Notes under the pieces: generated by a model | Told to the model about the DNA's origin: nothing | Databases searched by the model: none | Seen by the model: the letters and a program-made list of their open reading frames with translations, nothing else | NCBI GenBank assembly: GCA_014727975.1 | Contig: WJMK01000032.1 | Location: 1-53,851, forward strand | From: Microcaldota archaeon | Lineage (GTDB): Archaea; Micrarchaeota; Micrarchaeia; Anstonellales; Bilamarchaeaceae | Direction: 5' to 3' | Length of the DNA stretch: 53,851 bases | Shown here: positions 26,113 through 35,433 of the stretch, piece after piece | Position numbering within the stretch: the stretch's first letter is position 1 | How the letters are laid out: each line of letters opens with the position of its first letter | Position numbers and translations under genes: made by a program

Positions 26113-27081
26113 CTACTTGATTAGCTTCAGTGCCTCCTCTATCCCCGGAAGGTTTACTATTGTGGTTTTAAAGCGGGCAACTAGCATGAAAGCGGTTGCC
26201 TGGGCTGCAGTTATCCCGAATAAGGACATTATTATGACTCCGCCGGCTTCGCTAAACCCTAGGCCTGCAAGGGTGGGGGTGGGGACGAACTCAAGCATTG
26301 TTGCAAGGGGCTGGAAAAAGAAATAGAATACTTCCTGGGGATATGCGAAGTTCCCTATTGTGATTCCCAGGGATAGGGCCACTGCATACCAGGAGAGTGC
26401 CTTGAAGATCCAGGTGACCAGGAGGAGAAGCAGGAGTATGGGGGTTTTCTTGACTACTACATCTGAGTGGTCCTGCACCCTGTGGAACATTGCATAAATT
26501 CTGCCGATGAATGGCCAGTTTTCTGAAAAGCTGAAGAAGTTAAGGAAGCGGCGTGAGTACATTAAAAGGAGCATTACCAGAAGGACAAAGGAGAGGCCAA
26601 CTACCCCTGCGTACATTATCCACCCATTTTCTATTCCTGCATATTCCAAGAGGAAAAGGAGGGCGAGTCCTCCAACCACTATCTTGAAAATGAAATCGTA
26701 TGCCTGGGGCCCGAGTATTGAGACCATTGCTTTTTCTGAAGGGACTTTGTAGTTCTTGTGCATCACCAGGGCGGTGGAGAGGTAGCCGCTTCGGGCCGGG
26801 GTTACATCGGAGAGGAGCATTCCGGTGAGGTGGCACTTGAATATTGAGAGCCAGGGGAGCGGGGATTTCATTTCCTCCAAAAGAATCTTCATCCTGTATG
26901 TCATCATCAGGTACATCCCTAACAGGAGAATGATGGAGACCAGAAGCCAGAAGAGGTCGATGCTGGCGAGCGCGTCTGTGAATTCGTTGAAGCCTGCAAA
27001 GTGGAGCAGGGCTGCAACTATTACCAGGGAGATGATTACATCGAGCGCAATCTGGTATTTATTGGTGATGAATTTTTTCAA
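26113..27081 (-). CDS. Lysylphosphatidylglycerol synthase TM / UPF0104-family membrane protein
   Basis: Polytopic; LTGMLLSDVTPARSGYLSTALVMHKN...GLGFSEAGGVIIMSLFG. Confidence 0.85.
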   Translation of the reverse strand: MKKFITNKYQIALDVIISLVIVAALLHFAGFNEFTDALASIDLFWLLVSIILLLGMYLMMTYRMKILLEEMKSPLPWLSIFKCHLTGMLLSDVTPARSGYLSTALVMHKNYKVPSEKAMVSILGPQAYDFIFKIVVGGLALLFLLEYAGIENGWIMYAGVVGLSFVLLVMLLLMYSRRFLNFFSFSENWPFIGRIYAMFHRVQDHSDVVVKKTPILLLLLLVTWIFKALSWYAVALSLGITIGNFAYPQEVFYFFFQPLATMLEFVPTPTLAGLGFSEAGGVIIMSLFGITAAQATAFMLVARFKTTIVNLPGIEEALKLIK

Positions 27082-27158
27082 GAGTGCTCACCTTGAGGGC
27101 TTTTTGCTTGAGATATTTTAAAGGCTTTTGATTGGAAAAAATGATGGTTTAAAAAGAA

Positions 27159-27431
27159 TTGGAAAGCTTTATGGGCATGAGAAAAAAACCAATTGTGGAA
27201 GTTGGCGAAAAAGTCCCGCGCAGCCTTAAATTCGGTATTATTGTGGCAGTGGCCATATTCTGGGCAGACTTCCTGAGGAGCCTGCTGGCGGAAAGGCTAA
27301 GCGAATTGTTTATACCATATTCCGAAGCAATGGTGGATCTTAGCATTGCTATAATCGTAACGACGATTGGATTAGTTATCCTGGCCACGTATCCAAAAAT
27401 AAGGAACATGATGAAAAAATTAAAGATTTGA
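27159..27431 (+). CDS. Small two-TM membrane protein
   Basis: 90-aa ORF with two hydrophobic segments and a basic tail. Confidence 0.65.
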   Translation: MESFMGMRKKPIVEVGEKVPRSLKFGIIVAVAIFWADFLRSLLAERLSELFIPYSEAMVDLSIAIIVTTIGLVILATYPKIRNMMKKLKI

Positions 27432-27432
27432 G

Positions 27433-27505
27433 GGCCACGACCGAGATTCGAACTCGGGTCTGGGGAGCCACAATCCCCCGTGCTGCCGACTACACTATCG
27501 TGGCC
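27433..27505 (-). tRNA. tRNA-His (anticodon GTG), G-1 encoded
   Basis: Minus strand G-GCCACGA...GGGGA-TTGTGGC-TCCCC...CCGAG-TTCGAAT-CTCGG-TCGTGGC-C. Confidence 0.94.
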
Positions 27506-27593
27506 ATTGTATGGGCACGGGCATTGAACTGAGTTCAATCCAATCGTGGCCATGAGGCAGGAGTATATTGAGCAGGGATAGATTAAAAAAGTA

Positions 27594-28511
27594 TTATGGG
27601 CTGCTTCCGCCAAGAGAAGCGAAGAGGGTCCCTTTTCTTTTATTGAGTGCGCGCATCAGATGGGAGCCGTCTCCATGCACAAACACCACTTCCTTTGGGT
27701 TTACAAGGTCGACATAAGATAGGATGTCGTTGAAGTCCGAGTGGTCGCTCAGCGGGAAGCCCGTATCCACATTAGAGCGGTACTTCTGGACCCAGCCGGA
27801 AATCAGTGCAGAATAGGCAGGACGGTTGAAAGCGCGGGAAAGCTTGGAAGCAAAAGAGCGCTTTGCGATTCTTGGGGTTGTGATTGCAACAAAGGGGCCG
27901 CGCATTTCTTCTTCTGCCTCTTCTGTACCTACCACTATGCGGTCGAGCTTTACTCCGTGCTTTTCGTAAACCTGGTTAAAGTGCTCTGATTCTTGGGCCA
28001 CTATGGGGGAAACCCCGCAGTATTCATTCAGGATTTTAACTAGCTCTTGCGCCTTTCCAAGATTATAGGCACCGAAAACAAGTATTGCGTTTGAATTGGA
28101 TTTTACCCAGCGTGAAATCTGGGAATATGTTTCTTCAAGAGGGGGAAAAGAGAAGGAGGGGTCTCCATAGGTGCACTCAATTATTAGGCGGTCGGCTTCC
28201 TTCGGAGTTGCGCCTTTTGTGTAGATTCCGTCCCGGACACGGAAATCCCCTGTGTAGAGAGTAGTGTAGCCGTCGGATTCTGCCCAGAGCTGGGTGGAGC
28301 CGAGGATGTGACCGGCATTGAGGAGTTCGGTTCCAGGGTGGGAAACTGCGGAGGCCTTGAGGCGGGCGAGCTCCAGGGTGGCCTCTGTTGAAATTATCTT
28401 TTCTTTTGATTTCATGCCACTTGTATGGTCCCCATGGGCATGCGAAAGGAAAGGGAGGTCGCATTTTCCCTTGTCCAGGCCGATAGATTTGCCTCTGACA
28501 GGAAGGAGCAT
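27594..28511 (-). CDS. MBL-fold RNA-processing exonuclease-like protein
   Basis: SHAHGDHTSG, AGHILGSTQL, LYTGDFRVRDG, SDHSDFNDILSYV. Confidence 0.88.
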   Translation of the reverse strand: MLLPVRGKSIGLDKGKCDLPFLSHAHGDHTSGMKSKEKIISTEATLELARLKASAVSHPGTELLNAGHILGSTQLWAESDGYTTLYTGDFRVRDGIYTKGATPKEADRLIIECTYGDPSFSFPPLEETYSQISRWVKSNSNAILVFGAYNLGKAQELVKILNEYCGVSPIVAQESEHFNQVYEKHGVKLDRIVVGTEEAEEEMRGPFVAITTPRIAKRSFASKLSRAFNRPAYSALISGWVQKYRSNVDTGFPLSDHSDFNDILSYVDLVNPKEVVFVHGDGSHLMRALNKRKGTLFASLGGSSP

Positions 28512-28541
28512 ATGGGCAATTCACAAATAAGGAATAAAAGT

Positions 28542-29210
28542 TTATTCATGGGTAGTTTCCAGTACATTCTCTTCTTCAGGCTCATATGGGGTGGAAAGCG
28601 CTGTGCGGATGGCTTTTGCTTTTTTCTTTCCAAGCCCTTCTACCTTAATGAGCTCTTCCTCCGGGGCATTGAAAAGGTTTTCAACCGTTCCGAAATTTTC
28701 TAAAAGAGTGCGGGCCATTTTCGGGCCTACGAGCGGGAGCATTTCAACTATTGCGAGCTGGTTTTGGGAAAGGGTTTTTCCTTTGGGCTTTCCTGTAATG
28801 CGGAGGGGGCGCTTCTCCATGAGCTGTTCGTGCTTTGCAATTGCGTAGATGAGTTCTGCAGTGGATTCGGGAGAGCGGGTGAAAAAGATTGCGGCTCCGT
28901 AATCCGTAAGCACAGAGGAATAGGCGCCCAGGAGGGAAGGTTTTTGGAGCATTCCGGGTGACTCTGTGCCTTCAACAACAAGGATTACGCGGGAGTAGGA
29001 AGAAGAAAGGCGGGAAAGCTGGTCAAAAAGGCGGCCATCGATTACAGAGGATTCAAAATCTGCCCGGGATTTGCGCTCTATTACTGTGCGGTCAGAGCAT
29101 ATGAAATCCCCTACAGGGAGGGGCGAGACCTGGGCTTCTGCACCCTGGGATTCAATGAGCTCATGGAAGAGAGGGGCCTCGCGCACATCTACTGCAATCA
29201 CTGCCTTCAT
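28542..29210 (-). CDS. ERCC4/XPF-type nuclease with HhH domain, no helicase domain
   Basis: VDVREAP...GDFICSDRTVIERKSRADFESSVIDGRL; C-terminal VEMLPLVGPKMARTLLENFGTVENLF...VEGLGKKKAKAI. Confidence 0.92.
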   Translation of the reverse strand: MKAVIAVDVREAPLFHELIESQGAEAQVSPLPVGDFICSDRTVIERKSRADFESSVIDGRLFDQLSRLSSSYSRVILVVEGTESPGMLQKPSLLGAYSSVLTDYGAAIFFTRSPESTAELIYAIAKHEQLMEKRPLRITGKPKGKTLSQNQLAIVEMLPLVGPKMARTLLENFGTVENLFNAPEEELIKVEGLGKKKAKAIRTALSTPYEPEEENVLETTHE

Positions 29211-29893
29211 TGAATCATCTTCGAGTATTCTTTTAGCTCCCCAAAACTAACTGCGCAGCCAGAATATTTGAGGGTGAACAGGGCGGCTTCTGCAGCCTGC
29301 TTTTCGAGTTTGTTGAAATGCTTAAAGAAATTATTTTCATATGCCAGGTAAAGGAGCTCTGTGCTTCGGATTACATCAAGGCCTTTTAGCTGGGCCGTGA
29401 AATCAAGAAGATTCTTTTTGTTCACCATTACATTGGTGCCGAATTCCTCCTGGAGGTGATTCTTCATTGAAATTGGATTCTCTACGAGCATGCGGGTTGT
29501 GCGCTCATCCATAAGGAGGGAGTTTACCTGCAGCTTTTTTGAGAGCACGAGCATCTCTGTTTCACCCAGGTGGATCAGCTTTACCGGGTTCCCCCTTGCA
29601 AAGAATATGCTGTTCCCAAGCTTCATTAATTTTTTTGTTTTCTCTTCCTCTTTCCCGGGAACAACGTCAATAATGCCGTCCTGTATAAGGTCTTTTATGC
29701 GCAGTGCGGAAAAATCATGTATCTTGCTCTTGAAAGAGAGGGGGCGCTCCACAGCTTCATACCGTACAGACTGCGGGATAATGAAGCGGGTGCTGAACCG
29801 CTCATGGAAAAAAGCAAGAAGATTTTCTAGGCAGGAGCTCGTGAGGGAAATCAGGGAGCTTGCATCACAAAGAACATATTTCTCTCCCATCAT
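29207..29893 (-). CDS. PIN-domain-like nuclease
   Basis: LCDASSLISL, GETEMLVLSKKL, LLMDERTTRMLVEN acidic motifs; 4-bp overlap with the ERCC4 gene. Confidence 0.8.
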   Translation of the reverse strand: MMGEKYVLCDASSLISLTSSCLENLLAFFHERFSTRFIIPQSVRYEAVERPLSFKSKIHDFSALRIKDLIQDGIIDVVPGKEEEKTKKLMKLGNSIFFARGNPVKLIHLGETEMLVLSKKLQVNSLLMDERTTRMLVENPISMKNHLQEEFGTNVMVNKKNLLDFTAQLKGLDVIRSTELLYLAYENNFFKHFNKLEKQAAEAALFTLKYSGCAVSFGELKEYSKMIQ

Positions 29894-30444
29894 TTTCCAC
29901 CTATGAGCATGTGCTTTGCATTCTTCAGGCGCTTTGAAAGCGGCTTTCCGTCTTCCATTCTGTCGAACATGAGGGTCTTTCCTGCATAATCCATTATCTC
30001 CTGTTTTTCCACCCCTGTTATCTCAGAAGCTGCGGAAAGAGAAAGGCCCTGTGCATAAAGGGTGGCTGCCGTTTTGAGCCTGCCTTTCTCGAACATGTTT
30101 TTTATGTAGCGTGCATCCGAGCTCTCTACATCCTTGATTGAAGACTTGAGCTTGGTCAGGGTCTTCATGAAAGTTCTCCTGTCCTCTTTTTCCGCAAGGG
30201 AAACAAGCTTTGAAAGCATGGAATCTATTTGCTTGTGCTTTTCTGCATAAGCACGGCCCATGAAGCGCGGCTTTGAAAGCACCTTAGAAAGGACATATGA
30301 ATATACCGAAAGCTGGTAAAGCTCTTTGGAATGGGAAAGGGCCCACTCCCTCATGATCTTGTCATTCGCCTTGCGCATCTTGCGCTGGTTCCTGGTTTTG
30401 AACGCATCTCGCATCAGCTTGGCTGCAGTCGGGAGGTCAAGCAT
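29890..30444 (-). CDS. Helical/HTH-like partner protein upstream of PIN
   Basis: ATG 30444 (MLDLPTAAKLMRDAF...); AATLYAQGLSLSAASEITGVEKQEIMDYAG HTH-like segment; 4-bp overlap with PIN. Confidence 0.7.
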   Translation of the reverse strand: MLDLPTAAKLMRDAFKTRNQRKMRKANDKIMREWALSHSKELYQLSVYSYVLSKVLSKPRFMGRAYAEKHKQIDSMLSKLVSLAEKEDRRTFMKTLTKLKSSIKDVESSDARYIKNMFEKGRLKTAATLYAQGLSLSAASEITGVEKQEIMDYAGKTLMFDRMEDGKPLSKRLKNAKHMLIGGK

Positions 30445-30512
30445 GCCTGGATATCTAAAGGAAATAATAAAAATTGAAGTATTTGGGGCAAAAAGGGGCA
30501 TTTTTGGGAATA

Positions 30513-30609
30513 GTCATGACACTTTTATCGAAGGAGAAGGGTAGGAAAAACGTGAGGCTTATAAAGCTATCATGATAATGTCATGACAGTTGCGAAGATT
30601 TGTCGCAAC
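30513..30609. promoter_or_regulatory. Cluster of palindromic operator-like sites in a divergent intergenic region
   Basis: GTCATGAC (30513-30520); TATCATGATA (30568-30577); TGTCATGACA (30579-30588); GTTGCGA-N7-TCGCAAC (30589-30609). Confidence 0.6.
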
Positions 30610-30638
30610 AACAGACATCCAAACGAGGCAAGTGAAAA

Positions 30639-31070
30639 ATGCCCGAGGAAACATCGAAGGAAAAGTTTAAAAGCGTGCCGTCCCCGTACCTCCAGAAAGA
30701 AATAGAAGAGGAGCTCAAGGAAAACCTTGACAAGTTCAAGGACCCTGTAGTGCTGGCGACCATAGCCTACAAGCTCCTGGAGGAAAGGGAAAACACAAAC
30801 CGGATATTGAAGAACGTCCTGGCGCGGCTGGATAAGCTAGAGGCTGGTAAGGAAGCGAGCGTACCTCCCCAAAACGCGTTCCTTTCGGAAATAGACCAGA
30901 AAATAGTAGACTTTGTTGCTAAGGCAGGGAAGTCCACCGCGCGGGATGTTCAAAAAGCATTCGGTTACAAGGGCAGCAATGCAGCGAGCTCGAGGCTGAA
31001 CAGGCTAGTGAAACAGGGTGTTCTGGAAAAAAAACAGGCAGGAAGGAAAGTATACTTCCTGTTGCGCTAA
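30639..31070 (+). CDS. Winged-helix transcriptional regulator
   Basis: FLSEIDQKIVDFVAKAGKSTARDVQKAFGYKGSNAASSRLNRLVKQGVLEKKQAGRKVYFLLR. Confidence 0.85.
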   Translation: MPEETSKEKFKSVPSPYLQKEIEEELKENLDKFKDPVVLATIAYKLLEERENTNRILKNVLARLDKLEAGKEASVPPQNAFLSEIDQKIVDFVAKAGKSTARDVQKAFGYKGSNAASSRLNRLVKQGVLEKKQAGRKVYFLLR

Positions 31071-31169
31071 TTTCCGCGAAAGCGGGCAAAATTAGGCGCG
31101 AGGCGACCGGAGAAGGGCAGCTCACCTCCCACCCACACAGTTGTTTGCTCTCTCCCCCTCCGCCTTTAA

Positions 31170-31721
31170 TTATCGTTTAGCTTTGCCTTTAAGGGCATTC
31201 GGAAGCCTATCGGGCAGGCGTTCCCGGGCTGGTTGCGGCCGGGGCCCCAAATCAAGAGCTTTTCCAGGATAAGGGAGTGTGTCCCTTTTGATAAAATCGG
31301 CGTCATGCTCAGAAGTGCTGCCGCGCCTAGAATCAAAAATCCGCCTTATTTTGCGCAGCTGCCCTGAAAATGCGCCGTCTTCATCCCTGTTGCGGTATGT
31401 GAGGATATCCAGTATCCTGCGCATATGTACAATCGTGCAGCCATCAGTTTCTGCAATATCTACAAGGGAATCTGCAGCGCAGTTCATTATCTCTTCGTTT
31501 CTGGTTTTGAAAAGGGATTCTTCAAGGTTTATCCTTTCTGTAAACGAGAGGTCTGTGGTCGGGGGCTGCTTATCCTCATCCTCTTTGGAAGGAGGGGGGA
31601 AAAGTGTAGGAGAATCAAAAATGGAAGTTGTGGGCGTGGAGGGAGTTTGGCCGTCCAGGGATGAGATTGCCTCTTCCAGGGTTCCTCCCGATGCCGGCAG
31701 TTTGTCTTTTTCCTCTTCCAT
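31170..31721 (-). CDS. Hypothetical protein
   Basis: ATG 31721 (MEEEKDKLPASGG...) downstream of a minus-strand TATA-like TTTATAA. Confidence 0.6.
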   Translation of the reverse strand: MEEEKDKLPASGGTLEEAISSLDGQTPSTPTTSIFDSPTLFPPPSKEDEDKQPPTTDLSFTERINLEESLFKTRNEEIMNCAADSLVDIAETDGCTIVHMRRILDILTYRNRDEDGAFSGQLRKIRRIFDSRRGSTSEHDADFIKRDTLPYPGKALDLGPRPQPARERLPDRLPNALKGKAKR

Positions 31722-31789
31722 AGTACCAGGTATATACTTGGGGAGGTAAAAAGTTATAAATATACGTTTATTCACATAAAGAGCAACAA

Positions 31790-33205
31790 TTATGCTGTCT
31801 CAGACCCTTTTTTGGAGCGGGCCCCATAATCTGCAAGGCCTGCGCTCCAGATATTTCCGTACTTTTCTTCAAGCTGCTCTTCTGCAGATTTTGCCTGCTT
31901 TATTGCCTGGCCCATGTGGGCAGAATCTATGAATTCGGATTCATTGAGTGAAGCAAAATCCCCTGCAAGCTTTATGATTCCGCTGAGTACGCGGAGGCGG
32001 AGGGTAAGCCCTGATTTATTGTCTGTAGCCCTGCATATCTTTCGGGATTCCTCCAGGATTTTCCCGAATGCATCTGCTGTTGCATGAGGTATGCGGCCGT
32101 CCATCTGGATTTCCTGGGCAACAAACTGGGCCATCTTCTCCTGGTTTGAGGGAGTGTCTTCCATATTGGTGTTGAGCACTATCTCGTATCCGCTGCCGCG
32201 GATCCTTGAGCGGAGCGCAGGTGAAAGTGAGGGGAGGTCATTTATGTTCATTGCGCCTACTAATATGAAATCACAGGGAACGGACTCTACCCTCACGGTT
32301 GAGCCTGCGCTTGAAGGGTTCCTGCCGGTAATCAGGAAATTCCTGTCCTGCATTGCAGTAAGGAGATATTTCTGGGCATCCCCAAGTGTGGTCATTTCAT
32401 CAACATAAAGCACTCCCTCATGTGCTTCATGGATTGCCCCTGCGGTTACACGGAGATATGCGGGGGTGCCGATTTCAGGGTGGCTCCCGTATGGGTCATG
32501 GCGCACATCTCCCAGCAGCTCGGTTTCATTGTTTCCGACCACCTGCACAAAATTAGGGCGGCTCAGGGAAACTATTACTTTTCTCAGTTTTTTGACTTTT
32601 GCTGCTGCCCTCTTCTTGAAATCAGAATGCGTGAGCTTTCGGATGCGGTCATCGTCAGTTTTTTCGTAAATGATTGGCTCTTCTTCCCCATCCTCATCTA
32701 TACGCACAGCGTGGACCCTGCCATCTCTTTGGTCATTGCTAGGGAGAAGGTCCCCGAATGGGGAGTATTTCTGGGGGTGCTTGTCTGCCCCGCAGGATGT
32801 GCAGTAAAGCGCGCGGGGGGTGGAAAGGTCTCCGCATCTCCTGCAGCGAAAACCAAGGCGCTCGGAAACAAAGGAAGGGACATCAGCAGGGTGTACGCTC
32901 TCCCCCCATTCTTTTTCTTTTTCCCCTTTCTCCATTTCAAGCATTTTGCTGGTCCGCACTGACAGGATTGGGCGCTCGGGGCGCTCGATATTGTGGAGGA
33001 CTGAGACTTCGTGCGTGGGAGGGGGGAGGAGGCTTGCAATTGCGCGCGCAATCATGCTTTTGCCCGTGCCTGGGGCGCCAACCATGAGGAGATGGCGCTT
33101 CTGGCTTGAGACTATCCGTGAAATATTTACTGCTTCCTCCTGCCCGATTACCCTTTCAAGCGGGTCTTTGGGAATCGGGATTTCCGCAGTTGTTTCAAAA
33201 TCCAT
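31790..33205 (-). CDS. LonB-like AAA+ ATPase with inserted zinc ribbon and no Lon protease domain
   Basis: VIGQEEAVNI, GAPGTGKSM, CRRCGDLSTPRALYCTSCGADKHP, ELLGDVRHDPYG, GVLYVDEMTTLG, SPALRSRIRGSGYE; ORF ends after the AAA lid. Confidence 0.88.
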   Translation of the reverse strand: MDFETTAEIPIPKDPLERVIGQEEAVNISRIVSSQKRHLLMVGAPGTGKSMIARAIASLLPPPTHEVSVLHNIERPERPILSVRTSKMLEMEKGEKEKEWGESVHPADVPSFVSERLGFRCRRCGDLSTPRALYCTSCGADKHPQKYSPFGDLLPSNDQRDGRVHAVRIDEDGEEEPIIYEKTDDDRIRKLTHSDFKKRAAAKVKKLRKVIVSLSRPNFVQVVGNNETELLGDVRHDPYGSHPEIGTPAYLRVTAGAIHEAHEGVLYVDEMTTLGDAQKYLLTAMQDRNFLITGRNPSSAGSTVRVESVPCDFILVGAMNINDLPSLSPALRSRIRGSGYEIVLNTNMEDTPSNQEKMAQFVAQEIQMDGRIPHATADAFGKILEESRKICRATDNKSGLTLRLRVLSGIIKLAGDFASLNESEFIDSAHMGQAIKQAKSAEEQLEEKYGNIWSAGLADYGARSKKGSETA

Positions 33206-33232
33206 ATTTGTTTATTCGGTCATAATAGGTAT

Positions 33233-33868
33233 TTAATGCTTTAGCCTTAGTATCTGCTCCAGGAGTTCACTGGGGGGCCTTGCACCAGTAAACTCAATCC
33301 TGTCATTGATTATCGTTTTGGGGACGCCCATCACGCGGTATTTCTGGCGAAGGGCAGGAAAAAGAGAGCCATCAACCATCTGTGCCTTTATGCTGGGGTT
33401 GATAAGGGAGAAATCATGAGCAGCCTTTACGGCGGGCGGGCAATAGGGGCAACTCTGGGAGCCGAATACAATGATTTTTACGGGGAAATCTATGGATTTT
33501 ACTTTTTCGAGCAGGTCTTTTGGCAGGTTCGGGGATCCTAGTGAGGCATCAACTATATCTTCCAGGAGAACCACGAAGAAATGTGAGCCGGGAGGGCCAC
33601 AGAAAATAGCGCTTGTTTTGTGTTCTTCTGAATAGATTACAAGGGAAGGTGCGGTATCTACCCCGTACTGCTCATGGGCATTGGCAGAAAAAGGAAAGCT
33701 TTCAAAAGAGAGCTTGTCGCTTAATGACGCCAGCTCCTCAACAAGTTCCCTGTACTCGCGGCAGTATGTGCAGTCATCTCCCTCCCCAAAAAGAAGGAGC
33801 TTTACATTGCCCTTAAGCTCTGAGGAGAATTTCTTCTTTATCTGTTCCTTGAGTTTTTCATCGAGCAT
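33233..33868 (-). CDS. Protein disulfide oxidoreductase / glutaredoxin-like tandem thioredoxin fold
   Basis: DDCTYCREYRELVEELA and SQSCPYCPPAVKAAHDF; cis-Pro MGVPKTIIND. Confidence 0.9.
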   Translation of the reverse strand: MLDEKLKEQIKKKFSSELKGNVKLLLFGEGDDCTYCREYRELVEELASLSDKLSFESFPFSANAHEQYGVDTAPSLVIYSEEHKTSAIFCGPPGSHFFVVLLEDIVDASLGSPNLPKDLLEKVKSIDFPVKIIVFGSQSCPYCPPAVKAAHDFSLINPSIKAQMVDGSLFPALRQKYRVMGVPKTIINDRIEFTGARPPSELLEQILRLKH

Positions 33869-33920
33869 AGTGTGAGAATGGAGGGAGCAAATTAAAAGGT
33901 TAGGGGAATAGTGAAGAAAC

Positions 33921-35105
33921 ATGCTGAGGAAAATCGGCACACTTAACTTTCTTAACCAGTTTGCATATGGGGCTCTTACCGTTACTCTGCCGCTTTACCT
34001 CATCAGCAGGGGGATAGATGTAGGGGAAATCGGGCTTGTGCTCTCTTTGCTCCCGCTTGCCTTTTTGCTTGTAAGAATTGTTTCTTCAGTATTTGCAGAT
34101 GTCCTGGGGGTAAAAAAGTTCTTTATTGCAAGCAACATCTTCAGCACAATTACAAGCGTTGTTTTTGCAGTTGCAGGGACCCCCCTGCAGTTTGGGATAG
34201 GCAGGATATGCGAAGGGGCCTCCTCAGCATTCTTCTGGGCAGTGGACCGGACTGCGATAATGGCAAGGTCACATGCAAGAAAATACCTTACTGTCATGGG
34301 GATTGTAAGGTCATTTGGTACTGCGCTTGGCCTTGTGGGGGCAGGGCTCCTTATAGCATACCTGTCTTTTGAGGCTGTATTTGCTTTGCTTTTTGTGCTT
34401 GGGATACTTGGGGTGGTTGTTGCGCTTGCGCTCGTAAACAGGGGGGCAACACTCAAGAAGCCGGACTGGAAAACCATGTTTAGCATACGGAAGAGGCAGC
34501 TGGACTTCTGGCATGTGTCTGCCGCGGTGGTGCTTGTGAACATTTCTTTCGTGCTTTTGTTTACCTTCCTGCTTCCAGTTATGATGGATATTGACATGGG
34601 GATGAGCTATCTGGAGATCGCAGTTATGCTTACTGCATTCTATGTCTCAATCGGCATGGGCGGGCTGCTGAGCGTGAGGATGAAGATGGATGAGAGGAGG
34701 CTTCTGTTTTTCCAGGCAATGGCGATTCCCATGATCATCGCCCTTCCTGTTTCAGGCCCGTATTTCAGTGCGGTGCTTATGCTTGCAGGTTTCGGGTTCG
34801 GAGTATGCTTTGGGCTTAATGAAGCAATGATTGGCTACCTGGTTGAATCGGGCCGGGGCGTATCTTCAAGAATAGCAATGCTGATGGCACCTCTCAACAT
34901 ATTCCAGTTTCTTGCGCTTGCAGGGGCAGGCTTTGCGCTGGAAGCATTCGGAAATGAAGCGATGTTTGTATTTTCTGCAATTCTGCTGGGAGGGTTTGTG
35001 ATTCTTGGGAAAAAGATAAATTCTGATTTTGATGGGAAAAAGAAAAAGGAGATTATTGAGTACCATCCGCATAGAGGGCCAGTATCAGCACAGGCAGCAA
35101 AATAA
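33921..35105 (+). CDS. MFS transporter
   Basis: About 12 TM; ISRGIDVGEIGLVLSLLPLAFLLVRIVSSVFADVLGVKK. Confidence 0.88.
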   Translation: MLRKIGTLNFLNQFAYGALTVTLPLYLISRGIDVGEIGLVLSLLPLAFLLVRIVSSVFADVLGVKKFFIASNIFSTITSVVFAVAGTPLQFGIGRICEGASSAFFWAVDRTAIMARSHARKYLTVMGIVRSFGTALGLVGAGLLIAYLSFEAVFALLFVLGILGVVVALALVNRGATLKKPDWKTMFSIRKRQLDFWHVSAAVVLVNISFVLLFTFLLPVMMDIDMGMSYLEIAVMLTAFYVSIGMGGLLSVRMKMDERRLLFFQAMAIPMIIALPVSGPYFSAVLMLAGFGFGVCFGLNEAMIGYLVESGRGVSSRIAMLMAPLNIFQFLALAGAGFALEAFGNEAMFVFSAILLGGFVILGKKINSDFDGKKKKEIIEYHPHRGPVSAQAAK

Positions 35106-35373
35106 AGACGGGGCCGCAGCAGGACATGTTTCTTACCACTCCGTCATTTTCCACGCAATAGCTGTAGTAGTAGTCGCAATTTTCGAGTTCTTCCTGGTAG
35201 CGGGCCTCATCAAATCCGCTTATCTTTATGCAAAAGCCTTGTGAATCCAGCTCGCCTCCTGCTTTTGTGCAGGCCTCCTGGATGCATAGGGATTTCAGTT
35301 CAGGGCACTGGCCACCCACTATGCTGAATGCAAAAGAGAGAAACAAGAATGAAAAGAAAACTTGCTTGAGCAT
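35053..35373 (-). CDS. Small exported Cys-rich protein with CCGP C-terminal hydrophobic tail
   Basis: Signal peptide; CVENDGVVRNMSCCGPVFILLPVLILALYADGTQ. Confidence 0.65.
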   Translation of the reverse strand: MLKQVFFSFLFLSFAFSIVGGQCPELKSLCIQEACTKAGGELDSQGFCIKISGFDEARYQEELENCDYYYSYCVENDGVVRNMSCCGPVFILLPVLILALYADGTQ

Positions 35374-35433
35374 ACCTGGATTTGGTTAAGCAAGGAATAT
35401 AAAACTTGAGATTGAAAATTCCGAAGGGAAAAG

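Noticed and set aside
27149-27613. 154-aa minus-strand ORF spanning tRNA-His
   Set aside because: Runs through the tRNA and antisense to the 90-aa membrane protein; non-coding-like.
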